A DNA stretch of 64,000 bases. Origin: Serripes groenlandicus (taxonomy: Eukaryota > Mollusca > Bivalvia > Cardiida > Cardiidae). The stretch is from NCBI GenBank assembly GCA_031761405.1, contig JASEVX010000011.1, positions 30,512,198 through 30,576,197 of the forward strand, in the 5' to 3' direction. Below are positions 9,988 through 22,700 of the stretch, piece after piece. A model generated the notes under the pieces. It saw nothing but the letters and a program-made list of their open reading frames with translations. It was not told the origin of the DNA and did no database searches. Numbering within the stretch: the stretch's first letter is position 1; each line of letters starts with the position of its first letter. The position numbers were made by a program, and so were the translations under genes.

Positions 9988-10967
9988 ACAAGCAGCCTAT
10001 GTGCTGAACTTGCATGGTCATTATTGGCAAAATGTGCATATGCCAAAAAATCAGGTTATATTTATAAATAAAGTTTTAACATAATGACAAGCAGCCTTGT
10101 GCTGAACTTGCATGGTTAATATCGTCAGATATACAATGTAATATAACAATATTCAAACTATATTTAAGAAACCGATCTCATGTTCAGTGATATACCGGCT
10201 CTTATATCACGATTAGGAGTTCAGGTGTGTAGTAATTAATCACGAAGGCCGAATGGGCTGAGTGATAAATTTATATACACCTGAATAACAAATCGTGAGA
10301 TAAGAGCCGGTATATCATTCAAAATGAGATTTATTTCCATTCCTGCACTTTTTTATTACTGAGAGGAACACGACTTAGGGGAAAACTATGTTTTGATATG
10401 ACGTTGCTTTCCTTGATAAAATCACGTGTAGGCTATTCTATCTTTACTCCCGATTGTATTTGTTTTTGAAATATTCACAGGTTTTTTCAACTAACAAAGT
10501 GTTTTGAAATCAATCAGTTTTTTTATTAACAGTCTATGAACATTTTATTTTTATTATACCTTTGTCAAACTTTCATGTACTCATCATAGGCAATTTGTTA
10601 CTGTCTCGTGCTAACACAACGTTTTTGTAAACAGTATGTTGTTACATGACATGCGCGTCTAAAATGTTAGTCGTGCACTTGCAATATGAAAAATAAGCGG
10701 GAGGGAATTTCAACAGCCAAACATACTTCCGGAAGTTTAGCGTGATATACTGTGCGATATATCACACTCAAATCCCTCTTTGCGTATAGAAGAGAAACTG
10801 TCAATAGTGTCAGAACAATAAGTAAAGTTTTGACAAACTGACAAGCAGCCTCGTGCTGAACTTGCCTGGTTAAAATGGAAAGATATATATCAAAGTTCAA
10901 GTTGCATTACGAATCTAAGTTGAAACATAAGCTAAAAAACAAACAGCCTTCTGCTGAACTTGCATGG
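9988..10967. repeat. Four copies of a conserved short hairpin motif
   Basis: The motif sits at 9988-10018, 10087-10115, 10841-10869 and 10939-10967. It reads CAAGCAGC - loop - GCTG-AA-CTTG followed by CATGG or CCTGG. CAAG pairs with CTTG and CAGC with GCTG, with an AA bulge. Loops differ (CTATGT, CTTGT, CTCGT, CTTCT) while the stem is kept; one copy has G to A in the stem (CAAACAGC). Flanks of the copies are also partly similar, so they are diverged tandem units of roughly 100 bp, the middle two separated by a separate inverted-repeat element. Confidence 0.65.
10187..10317. mobile_element. Short inverted-repeat element (MITE-like)
   Basis: The arms GATATACCGGCTCTTATATC-ACGATT (left) and AATCGTGAGATAAGAGCCGG-TATATC (right) pair over ~26 bp, and TTCAGGTGT pairs with ACACCTGAA further in. 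The centre CACGAAGGCCGAATGGGCTG is itself partly palindromic. It is non-coding. Confidence 0.65.
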
Positions 10968-13357
10968 TTATTGTCATTGTAAGCTAATATTGAAACCGAT
11001 GCCAGTACTATAATTTAAACCCAACCATTCGCGAAAGGATGTCTATAATAATTTAGGCACACTTGCATGCATGTATTTAAAAAGTAAGTTATCGTACCTC
11101 TGTATTTGGAAACAAATTACCACAAGGCTACAAAGGAGTAGCCAGCTTGACAAGTGGAATGCAGATGTAATGTTGTAAAGAATTGGATTTTCAACGTCCA
11201 AGTCCTTTCCAATGCGAACTCAGTGTGATTTATATTTGGACATGTCAAAACCTAGGAAGGCAATAGTATTTCGTAAGTTTTCATTAAAGAAAGAATATTT
11301 TACTATATCCCCATTTAAGAATTGAGAAAATGAGCCATCGTTATGTTTGAAACGGGTTTAATAATGCTTAATTGCTGCCACTTGACATGCAACAGAACTA
11401 TCTTTCTGTTCTGGCAAATATAAAGTCAGTGCCCTAGAACTATTAATGTGTATTTGCACCCCTGTTGTACAATTGGGCTGATCCAGCAGCTGAACCTAAC
11501 CCTAACCCTAACAGCTGAACATCTGAACATCTTTGAATAATATGGCATGGCTATAACTAGTATCAATGACCTCCTTAAAACACAACTCTCATATGCGTAC
11601 AAATCCATGAAAAGCAATGATGTCAAACCTGAAGTTTTATTTGTATTCCTAACGGAAATTAATATTTTAAATAAAATATGATGATTTCTTGCCTTGCTTT
11701 TGCATATTAATTGCTCTAACATGTACTGATCCTGTTTTACATTTTCTGAAATATTTTTTATTTTTATGTTAAGTATTACATTCTCATGTTTGGCTTTTGT
11801 GCTTATATCCTGTTTGTATTGTCCTAAATGTTGTTTTTTATTAATGTTAAGTATCACATACATCATGTTTAATTATTTTGTCTAATATTCTCGTTGTTTA
11901 TGTTTCAATATCACAATTTTATTATTTCATCTATTACAGTTCTTAACGAATTTTAATGAGCGCCCAAAATGATCTTCGATGTCGACGGGCCTTTAAAACC
12001 CACTTATTTATTCTAGATTGTATGTGGGTTTTTTTTCTAATATTCATTATATGTATATAACATAAAGGTCAGTTGAACAAAAAGTTTCTGAATCTTGCCA
12101 GCACTTTTTATAGCCGAATTCTATGTATTTACGTACGTATGTTCGTCGGTGTAAACTATTATGTGGCCAGATTCCCGATGCCGCTTTGTAGTCTGCAGAA
12201 ACTGGAGACGATATCTTTTCTTTCCATGAAAACCTTTCTGTTCGTCTTACATCGCCTGTAGGTAAATCTGAGGCTTCTCAGATCCTTACTAAGGTGGCTC
12301 TTGATTCAATAGTATCATATAGTCTCTTCCAACGCAGTTTTGATATTCATTTACATTTCATATTATTTGTTTGGCATCCTCACTATAATGTGACTTCGAC
12401 TGCAAGGCTGTGTAAGCTATAATACGTCATATGTCCCATTTCAACTTACGCAGGTAGAAACAAATAAAATCCATTACGACTCGAAATCAGGACTTAGCAT
12501 TACCAGTTCAATGCTCATGTAAAACCACTAACACCCCTTCGTACTGGAGGTGTGTCGGGATTTTACTTATAATTAAAACGGCCGCATATATATATATATG
12601 CTCATCCCTATTTTGGACAATAGAACAATCATTGACCTTTCGTCATGGTTCACTGCTCAAATTAGATGTATACCATGTTATAACATATAGGTCTGACACA
12701 AAAATATAGAAGTTATATATAATATGTTGTAAGTTAGACATAATAGCATGTCAGCTAGACATAATAGCATTAAAAACTTCCATATATCAACGTAGGACAG
12801 ATGTGGCGTTCCATTACAGCACAAGATAAATTATCTTTTTATTGCATACTTTCATGTTATTAATTCATTTCATGATTGACAGCTTTTTTGGAATGTTAAA
12901 CTTGTTTTGTCTAACAAATAAAACCTACAGCGGTTGTTTTATGTAACCAGCATACCATGAATATTAATGAGCCGATACTTGAAAGACAATGAATATAAAA
13001 TGAGCCGATGCATTCTTCTTCATGGCGTTTGCTTTGAAAAAACAATCGTCGATTCCGTTTGATCTAGAACATTTTTGTTATAATTCTTTGTTCATAGAAG
13101 CAATACATAATTGCAGATCTTATTTTCCCTATTGCCAATAAACATTGAAAATCAGTCATGACAACAAAATTACTCGGATACAATCGGATAAATCGCTATC
13201 CGCACCATAAAGGTGCCGTGAATAATTATTATTGCAAGATGTAGGAACGCGTTCTCTGAACTGAACCATTGCATATGAAATAATGTCAGGCGTATGATGT
13301 AGCTTCATTCTTCAATATTTTCAAATATGTCGTATTAAAACAATATATAAACTAATC

Positions 13358-13360
<3 letters not shown>
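10968..13360. other. Intergenic, AT-rich
   Basis: No supported gene. It holds a short telomere-like tract (11494-11513) and simple (AT)n near 12586-12600. A 146-codon minus-strand frame at 11426-11866 is not convincing (see rejected items). Confidence 0.5.
11494..11513. repeat. Interstitial telomere-like tract (CCTAAC)3
   Basis: Three perfect CCTAAC units (metazoan TTAGGG on the minus strand) sit between two copies of AGCTGAAC. Too short to mark a fusion. It fits insertion of telomeric units at break repair. Confidence 0.6.

Positions 13361-13393
<33 letters not shown>
13361..13393. repeat. (TG)n microsatellite
   Basis: About 16 uninterrupted TG units following ATCCAG. Confidence 0.95.
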
Positions 13394-13394
<1 letters not shown>

Positions 13395-14879
13395 TTAGCA
13401 TGTAAGTTATAACAGTAAATTGGTTGATTTCCTCGGAAATTGTTGAATCATTGAAAAAATTTCTCCATATCGGACATAGAAATGAAATCAGTTTTATCTT
13501 ATACTACGAACGTTAATAGAAATATCCGGGGCGGAGAACACTCATGTTTTAGTCGTAAGAAATAATCATAATGGGATATTTTTTCAGTCGCCTGGATGAC
13601 ATGAAATTAAGTCACGTATATACAACATACGTTACGATACATATTCGCGTCATGAAAGCGTTACAAACACAGCTACATTTATGAAAGTATAACATCAATT
13701 ACGAGAAATGAAATGCATTTGCACTCATCTTGTATGTTATATATAATCTTTATACTATTGAACGTTGGAAACCAGAAATCGTATAACTCTTTGAGTTTCC
13801 GATGCACTCGTTTGTTAGACGCGAGTAAATGCGACGCGGGATAGAGTTTCAATGGTAAATAAACCCTAAATTGTCTTCAAACTATTTTGTTAGATGAACG
13901 TTTGGGACTTTACTTACATTTTGAGTCAGAATATACCATTCATACATAGTCATATACATGTGTTTTATGTACTTTATAGTTGAAAATTTTTTAATTTAAT
14001 ATATCCCCATGAATAATTGTCCAGTTTATTGACGTTTTAGAACTATAAGGTTTACGTTTTTAATCAAAAAGTATATATCGTTATATTCTTTTAAGTTTAA
14101 AATATTATCTAAAATGAAGGAATCCAGCTTCAATACTTGTCCCTTGATTTAATGTCTCTACAGTAACGAAAGTATATAGTAAAAGAATAATGACTGGCCC
14201 CTGAAAAAATATCTTTCCATAACTTCTTTCATATTAAAGAGTAGCTACTGGGAACAGTTTGGCGGGATAATGGTTCCTCGGGTTTTTAGAAATAACAAGA
14301 AAAACAGATTTAATCGAAGGTTAGTCTCTGGGTAATTATGGTTTATGTCTCTAATGTAACACATATATCAGTTTTCAGATGAAATGTATGTCGTCGCAAA
14401 GTTATTGGTATAATTATACAGGAAGTAAGTTCAAATTCATTGTTATTCTGTATTTTCTGAAGGCAGGCATTTTTTTAAACTGTTTAAAAGGGTCTGTCAT
14501 GTAACGGTATTTTGTTAAAGTAGGGACATTTTTTGCATTGTATGTTTTATCAAAGCTGAAATTGAACGGTTCTACTACTTGTCAGGTAAATAGACTTTAT
14601 TGATATTTAAAACAAGAGCATCAAACTTCTACGTAAACAACAACTTATTAGTGAAAACATAAAAGATACATTTAATTTCTGGATAAATATTAAGGAGGGA
14701 CAATTGTGCTACACTAGCCGACTATTGGTGACTTGTTCTTGAACAAATCTTGTCATCATACATATTTCAGTACAACAAGCTTGATAAATATGAAAGTTAA
14801 AAACATAATGCCATTGACTACGGACGCGATATTCACAGAATCGGACTCTTGTACAAAAACGTTATCTGTCCCTCGGACG
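13394..14879. other. Intergenic, AT-rich
   Basis: I see no gene or clear repeat in this stretch. Confidence 0.45.
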
Positions 14880-15040
14880 TTAACGCTTTCCCACATGTAG
14901 ACACATTTTGATGCTTGTGCAGCAGACTTTTTTTGAAAATTTTGTGACATAAGAAGAACATAATCATGAAGAAAATGTCTCCTACTGCCACAATATTTTC
15001 AACTATGTTCAATAATGGTACTTTCAGTCATAGGGGTTTT
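14880..15040. mobile_element. Diverged TTAA-type palindromic MITE
   Basis: TTAACGCTTTCCCACATGTA, then GACACATTTTGATG, GCAGCAGAC, TTTTGAAAA and CCACAATATTTTCAACT match, with many changes, the family at 46416-46623. The right end is eroded. Confidence 0.55.
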
Positions 15041-15329
15041 CTAAATGTAAGTCTAGATGTTATAAAAGTCACCTCGTGCTGATTAATTGTAAGGATTAAC
15101 ATTTCCCGATTCTGTAAAAATATTTCAACCAATACATTATCCGCGTGACTTTACGAACGTGAATTATGAATTTCTGGTCTGTTTTGTTCTCAGCTTATAT
15201 ATAGCCTCGCCTGTGTCTCTACTGTTCCATATTGTAACATGACTCTGTGTTACTTGACAATGATAAACCATACAGAATACATTAGCCGTGCTGTAGGAAA
15301 ATGGTTTGAGAAATATTGAGGTAATCGGG

Positions 15330-15506
15330 TTTTAAATCTATCGCTGCCAAAGGCAATTAAATACTTTTGCAAACAATGCAGATTCAGGTGAGACAGCTCT
15401 TAATGTATTTACCACTTAGACATTAAACATTACCAAATTTCCAAATTTCATTTTTGGTGAAAAATGGAGTGTCCAATTTTCGACTTAATGACATTCGGTA
15501 GATAAA
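15330..15506. mobile_element. Diverged copy of the second TTAA MITE family
   Basis: AAACAATGCAGATTCAGGTG and AGACAGCTC match the interior of 39545-39749. It ends near GATAAAGAGTTAA. Both termini are worn. Confidence 0.45.
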
Positions 15507-17445
15507 GAGTTAAAGTCACTATGTTTGTTAGACGTTTCTTGAAGCCTTCTTTGACTCATTGGAACATGTGCAGGGTTAAATCTAGATCGCACATGCACAT
15601 AGGTGTATTTGTTCATGGAGCGCCGCTCAAATAATCCATGTGTTTGTGTATTGATAGGCATAATGCTTTCATCAAGTTATCAATACCATTAGATTTTATA
15701 AAACTTTTCCATTAGGAATCCGAACATTATAAAGGTGGATTATAATAACCATTCTAAGAGAAAAACTGCAAATTTGGTTAGGAAGGTTCTTTGAGAAAAC
15801 AGAACAATATAAGAGACGTTGCGAACTAAGCACATTTGTTATAGGTTTACATACCATCTTTTCTATGAGAAATCAGCAACCTCTTTTCGATATAAAATAT
15901 CTCTTAATCTCTTGTTAATATAAAAAGCTTTGATATGAGAAGGCTTGAACTTTTTTAATGACACTAAATAGCAGTTCCCGCTTTGCCCTAAAAGTAATAT
16001 CATAACTAGTGTGACAGTTTTTATAAAATGATGCACTCAATATGTCATTGCTAATAATGTACTTTAAACACATAATTCACCATTTTGATTCAATAATAAA
16101 ATTACTGAAACAATTCCAGTTATGATAAGATATTTAAGTGTAAGTTTTCCAGCTTATACTTCCAGGGTTTTTTATAAGTGACTTCCGCAGATAAAGGTTT
16201 GCTCTATGATTATTATGCAGCTTTCGATTTATATATTCTAATAATGCAATCCGACAGCTGCAATCAGTGCTGATTATAGGTCACTAAACAAGTTCTATTT
16301 TTTGCAAGGCGGCTTTCAATTTAATTTACCATTTTATTCATTAACGATTATTTAAGTCAGTCTAAAATAACATAATCTAAATAAGGTAATAGGCATGCTA
16401 AACATGGCTTTGATAACAGCTGTTGGGAGACATCATACAAACCGGTAAAGACATTTTATAATGTTATTATATACCTGCATATTTTCCGGTGCACATACAT
16501 GCAGTTGGAAATGCGAAGTCAGACTTGACGGATTAAAAATAGTGTAATGGTCCGTCACAGAAATACGATGTGACGTCATTCAAAATGAGTTAGTGGAGAC
16601 TAGTTTACACGCCAATCATAAATTGTATTTAATGTGTAAATGTATTTTTTTCGTTATTTAAGATATATAATTTCTTTAATCTGTCTTTACAGATTATATA
16701 ATGTATATTAAAAAAAGAAAACTATGTTGAAGAAGCAATATGCAGAAGCAATATAGGGATTGATATTGTCTACTCGTGGTGAAGACAATTTGACAAGGCA
16801 TATAGGTCTCGTGAGATATCAATTGTTCACGCCCTTCGTAGAACAATATCAAACCCGATATCGCTAATGGAACATAATATTCCCTATTGTAGATATGTTA
16901 TCCTACTATACAAATACAGTAACATTATTGTATAATTATATGATTACCAAACAGATGTCATTTGTGGTCTGCTCGTGAATGCTTTAGCAGTTTCTATGTA
17001 GAAATGTAAGTAAGAGAGTCAGAGAGCGATATCGTGAAGGACGTCTTTTATACACCCACATGGTGAATGTTAATCACGAGTCCGGAAGTAGTCCTCCAGC
17101 ACAGATGTCGTCGTTGGGGATACAACAGTTGACGAGAAGTTCAAATTAACATTAATTATCAAACTGCCAACGTTTTTCAAAAGTAGTTGGCCAAAATATA
17201 GTTTATACATGTACCTTAGTAAGCTGGTATGCAACTATTAATAATTCTATAAGATGTATTACTCATTCTACCTTTAAACATGAGATTATGTTTGAAAACT
17301 ACCTGAATTGTATCGCTTACCATAAACTAAGAGTAGCACTTTGTTAATTCAGAGTTCATCTCACGATCAAGAAATTAAAATTGGCAGATACAAAAATAAA
17401 ACAAGAAACGCAAGACCGCGCAAGGCATGTCATACACATTTGTTT
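15507..17445. other. Intergenic, AT-rich
   Basis: No gene seen. A partial inverted repeat around 16738-16885 (CAATATAGGGATTGATATTG against its near complement) may be another MITE relic. Confidence 0.4.
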
Positions 17446-17643
17446 AAAAACGAAAATCACTTCCTTTTAATCTGCACTGCAAACTCTGAACCCTAACTGC
17501 GAAAAAAGAATTTAATAACATACTATCCAATTTGGTCAAATTTACAAAAGAAAATCAAATTTAATGACGTTAAAGAACTGTTGAATTTAAGTAGGTATAA
17601 CTATTTTGCCCCTTCAGAGCAAAAACTAATAACTGAAAGATAA
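17446..17643 (+). pseudogene. LINE relic: C-terminal tail of a non-LTR retrotransposon ORF
   Basis: The frame reads KNENHFLLICTANSEP-stop-LRKKNLITYYPIWSNL, then KFNDVKELLNLSRYNYF and ends at TAA. The pattern E-x-H-F-L-L-I-C, then a Tyr/Asn-Ser-x-L-R-K-K segment, then N-L-S-(K/R)-(Y/F) is the zinc-knuckle-like tail that follows reverse transcriptase in several molluscan and cnidarian non-LTR elements. It carries a stop, lacks the RT domain and is 5'-truncated. Assignment is by motif memory. Confidence 0.6.
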
Positions 17644-18145
17644 GTTATTTTATTGAATACTTTGTATGTTATACTTCTCGCCTAATTTCATCACTATCTT
17701 TTTTTGTAAGAAGTATTATGTACTCATGTAATAAATGAATTGAATTGTCTTGAAGAATGGCGTATTCGACATTTCGTCTCATTGTATATATCTTATTATT
17801 CTATCTATTTTCAGATAAGGAAGTATTAAAAATAGTTAGGGTAACTTCTCGGGTTACGATAACGGTATCTTTCGTCATTATCAAACATAATATACAATAC
17901 AATGTATTTTATAAAAACAAATAATGTGTTTATAGCAATTACAACATATACAAAAAATACAAACCTATGCATGGGTCTTTATAGAAGAATTTACAAATAT
18001 TTAAAAACGTAAGAGTTTATGGGAAAACTACTTTGTTCCTAATATAAATTGAAGATGTGAAAGAACCTTAATATTATCAACTCTAAACCATTGCAGACTA
18101 AGGTGTAACCATCCATTTGTCTACTGCTCTCGATGTTTCATTGAA

Positions 18146-18414
18146 CCCGGCCGGGTAGCTCAATTGGTAGCGTATCTGACTCGTGATCTGGAGGTCACGG
18201 GTTCGATACCCACTTGCGGCGACATTCTTTCGGGCGATGTTTTCCATTGCCTCTCACCTCTGATCTATGTGAGAAAGTAGTCAGTGGCTTCGAAAGAATG
18301 TTGTGTAAGAACTGGTGTGGGAAAGCCAGGAAAACATGGGTAGGTGCATTGACCGCCGTGATATGACCAAAGCTGTTGAAAGTGGCGTTAAACTCCAAAC
18401 AAACAAACAAACAA
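18146..18414 (+). repeat. Full-length tRNA-derived SINE with 13-bp target duplication
   Basis: The tRNA-like head (GGGTAGCTCAATTGGTAGCG, box B GGGTTCGATACCC), body, GACCGCCGTGATATGACC module and (CAAA)n tail are all present. ATGTTTCATTGAA flanks it at 18133-18145 and 18415-18427. Same subfamily as 3710-3969, opposite orientation. Confidence 0.92.
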
Positions 18415-18427
18415 ATGTTTCATTGAA

Positions 18428-19725
18428 ACTGATCTATATTTAGATCAACAAATTATAGTTCTAACATAATTTAAATACATAAATGTAACAATTGCATGTA
18501 CACTTAGCCAAATACAATATTAGCCTTTCCAGATGTAACGTATTTGATAAAAAATTGATAAAATTTGCTTCCGTGTTAATGTATACATGATGCATGTGAA
18601 CAGAACATATATGAACGTTCACAAAAGATATTTCACGTGATGGTAATCTGAAAATTATTGTCTTGACAGATCTTTTTTTTCCATACCTACATCCCAGATA
18701 AACGATGGTGAATAAACAGTTAATACTTAAAGCAGAGAAACCATTCAAATGACAGTACAAAAATTGGCAAAATGCAATACATGCAATTTGAATTTTTAAA
18801 CGTGTACCGAATTTCAATAAACATTCAACCTGGAAGAAATATGTAGAGTGACTTTGCTATTTATTTTTTTTGAAGACAGTGTGGCAGCATTTCTGATTGC
18901 TTATACGAACAATCAGAAGTGTGCTGTGCCATTCTCTTGATGTGAGCAATGGCTTGTTTTCCATATTAATCTTTTGGTTCCTATATAGATATTGGGAGTG
19001 TTGTGTATTGTATTCCAGGAACAAAGTGATAGACAAAACGACGATCAATCAATTTAAATGTTAATTGTACAAGAAACGATTCAAATGGTTTATTAAAAGC
19101 TTGCAACCAACTTAATCATTAAAAAGACAACCAGTTTTAAACCAAAAACTGTGGAATTATCTATTGGTATAGACAAAAAAGTGGCACATGCAAATCATAT
19201 ACTAAAGAAAAATAATGGACCAATTTAACATGGAAGCTGAATCCTAACGGATAATTGTAGTTCAAATATTTGTATACGTGTATATGGAATATGTGTAGGA
19301 TGGCAAAAGGTCTGCGGAATTATCCAAACTTAAGATAATTCATAATAATGTCACCTGAAACCATTAAATAACTTTTTACAAAAAAACAGGTGTGCACATC
19401 ATAAGAAATAGATTTACGTTATTTTGAAAGTGCACATAGATAATATTTGAGTTGTTACTAATACCGTTTTTATTATTCTTTGTACCTTATTATTTTTGTC
19501 GCTAAAAGATATTTTATTTATTTTACCACAAATATTGAATATTAAAGTCATGTTGTGCATACGAACCTCATGTTATTTGAATAAAGGAACGTATTGACAC
19601 TTACGGAACACAACAATACAAACAACTTCCTCATTTTGAGATTGATAATCAAGGGGTAAGTAAACCCTTTCTCTGATATTGATGACTTCACACACCCTTG
19701 TAGATTTGCTGTATGTGTGAAAGTG
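18428..19725. other. Region downstream of the PAN-WSC gene
   Basis: No additional gene is supported. It includes the predicted 3' UTR and AATAAA motifs near 19513-19522. Confidence 0.45.
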
Positions 19726-22700
19726 TTAACAGCCGTAAGTGTACCCGAAGACGCTGATTGCATAATATCCTCCACACATTTGAGTCTGATTACCTCCGCA
19801 CGGCGCGTGACATCCGTCTTTTCCTCCATACCTGTGGTATGTGTCGTCACCACAGAAACAGTGTGAGGTCTGTAAAGGTGATAACGGAAATGTCTCAAGT
19901 CAGTTGACGATCAAGTATTACGGATATTTATTGAACTGTTAATTTACTATCAGCTTCACTTGTTACTCGATAAAGTCGATTTGTGAATACAGTAAGACAC
20001 AGGTCATGAGCAAAAATTTAAAAAGGGGAAAAGGAATAAATCCTTTCTGGTGTCTAATTTTATACGAAAAAAAATTTTTTTTTTTTTTTTTTTCAATAAC
20101 CCATGAAGCTTTCTGAAATGAAACTGGAAAAATCCATGGGGGCCGCCATTTTGGATATGTATAAAAGGCAGACGTAAAACACAGATTAAAAATTCTTGTC
20201 GTCTTTTTAATATATTTTTTTTTAAATCGGTATTTTGGGTATGTATAAAATGAGCAGAAAAACACGGATTGAAAATTATTGTCGTCTTTTTAATCATTTT
20301 TTTTAAAATCGGTATTTTGGGTATGTATAAAATGAGCGGAAAAACACGGATTGAAAATTATTGTCGTCTTTTTAATCATTTTCTTTTTTAAATAGATATT
20401 TAAGATCATTAAAATGCTGTGTTATGTGGGAATAAACATTTGTACGAAAAGTTAAAACTAAATGGAAATCTGTAAGAAATATGTTTTCCCGTTCGTAAAA
20501 AAACCGACAGCATTAGCCTTCTACGCCCGAACCTAAATGTTAACTGTATCGTAGCCGAAGAAGGACGTGACGTCATTTCCGTTACACTTCATCTTGGCGT
20601 AACGTCAATGGAGCGACGTCGTTTCCCGCAAAAAAAGTGGTATCAACATGAAAGACCCCAAATTCCTATACATGAGTTATTGCCTCACTCATTCAAAGTA
20701 TAATTATTTATCAAACATTGTGGCAAAAGGATAACTTTCTCATAAGGAGCAATTGTTCTTTTGGTGACAATCTTTTCCTAAATCGTCTGTTACATAGGCC
20801 TCAGAAACTGTCTCTAATAGGGAAAGGGTTTAGCAGAAATGTGACCCCTTACATAATTTGTTCCAGTCATATTGACTGGTTGAAAAAGGTAGTCGCTAGA
20901 TGGCATCAGTAAAGGGCTGATCTATTTGCTTTTTTACCATAATGCAGGTGATCGATTAAGGATCATCTTGACCCTCATGTTTTAACCTCGTTCATTATAA
21001 ATGTATTCCTTGATTTTCTGAAAGTTTTTACTTTATTATTTTCTGTTCGTAATAATAGACGACAGCAATACGAATTCCAAATATGTTTTGATAATGCAAG
21101 AAACATGACATTAACATTATTATTGTCTAGTCAATTACTTATAAATCCTTTTTGTATGGCCAAAGTATGTTCTTTGATTTTTGTTTATAATTATCTTGCG
21201 TTTTTTCGTAAATAGGTAGCACCTATAGATATATTACTTAAGCTACTGTAGTAGTACCATGTATACACGTACAATTACTTTAACAGTCGTTTGATGTTTC
21301 TTCTTATTTCCTTGTAAATAACAAAAACTTCAAAATTGTTTACAAAAAAAGTGGTTTTAATAGAAGTTGCTTTGAATATGACAAAAATACATGAAATAAC
21401 ACTAGGTTATAATTTTCTTTCCTTTTACAAAACATTTTGACATACCTTTAAGTATACCAGTCCTACAGTCAGTGAAACAGTTTGGTTAACCACGCTACAA
21501 TTCGCCAAACAAATTACAGCTTCATGTACTTTAAAATAACTTTTATATGATTTGTGGATTACCAACCCTGGGCTACCAAACTGTTTCACTGAACGAAAAG
21601 AATGTAAGAAAACGATATTTGGAAATATCATTCAGTTTGTAAGGAGTAACGAAGTCACTTGTGGTCTAAACATACACCTTCTAATTATTTAGGGACATAC
21701 CTTACAGTTAACATAGACTGTTAATCAAGAGAGTCAAGTATGACAATGGTAAACAATATGCATTTGTCGTTTCACACAAAGAGAACATTTCCATGTCAGG
21801 CATCATAATGTTTTGCGCTTTCTGATACAATGTCTAATATGGACGTCTTAAAACAAAGCATACAGAAGTGTTTTATGCGTACACTTGGATATAACTACCT
21901 TTGAAATATATAACAATATTGGCATAAAGTTACTGGCATTCCGTTTATAGCTTTATTGCCAAGTTTTGGTAACGTAAGGGGATCAGTGTACTTGATTTCC
22001 TACGAAACAGGACATATGGCAATCAAACCTGATAAAGTGATAATTTTATTGGTCAATTGGTTGTGATCAACACTCCTAATTAACATGACATGTAAAACGG
22101 TGGTCAACCTTTTGGAAGCAAATGTCAGCGCTAATAGTTCACTATCTATTGATGAGGGCAAATGAATTCAATGACAGAACAAATGAAGCAAAGTTAGGCA
22201 GTTCGGTCAAATATTAAACCTTACCGCATACATTCTTGGACAATGTAAAAAGAAAGCTAGAAAGACAATGAACTCTTTGCATATATATTTAAATGTATTC
22301 CATTTATACAACAGTTCAAATCGAAGTCCTACATTTCAGTTCAAGCGAGCAAAGCAATTGGAGACATTTGAATTTTTGAACGATCTAAAGAACAGTTTTC
22401 TCTTTTATAGAAATACAACAATGCTCTTGGATCGCCGTCAACGTCAATCATTTGCCTAACGGTCATTGCAGCTGCCTATACTGCTGCACGGGTCGTTTTA
22501 GATTATAGGTGAAAGATCTCTCGATCGAGTATCGGTAGCTCAGTCGATAGCCTAGCTGGATCCAGGGATTGTGAGTTCGAACCCCAGCTCGGCCAAAATA
22601 CTTCCCGACGTTTAACAAACGTCACTGTGACAAGCGTTTCTTTCGTTTTCCATCAATGGGCTTAAAGTCTATTATATCTGGAAAAGCAACCAGTTGCATG

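Noticed and set aside
11426..11866. 146-codon open frame on the minus strand
   Set aside because: It spans the telomere-like tract and several near-repeats of TTATGTTAAGTAT..ACAT. No domain or splice structure is visible. Probably chance.
19963..20297. Lys/Phe-rich frames on the minus strand
   Set aside because: Produced by the poly(A/T) block and the ~82-bp tandem repeat.
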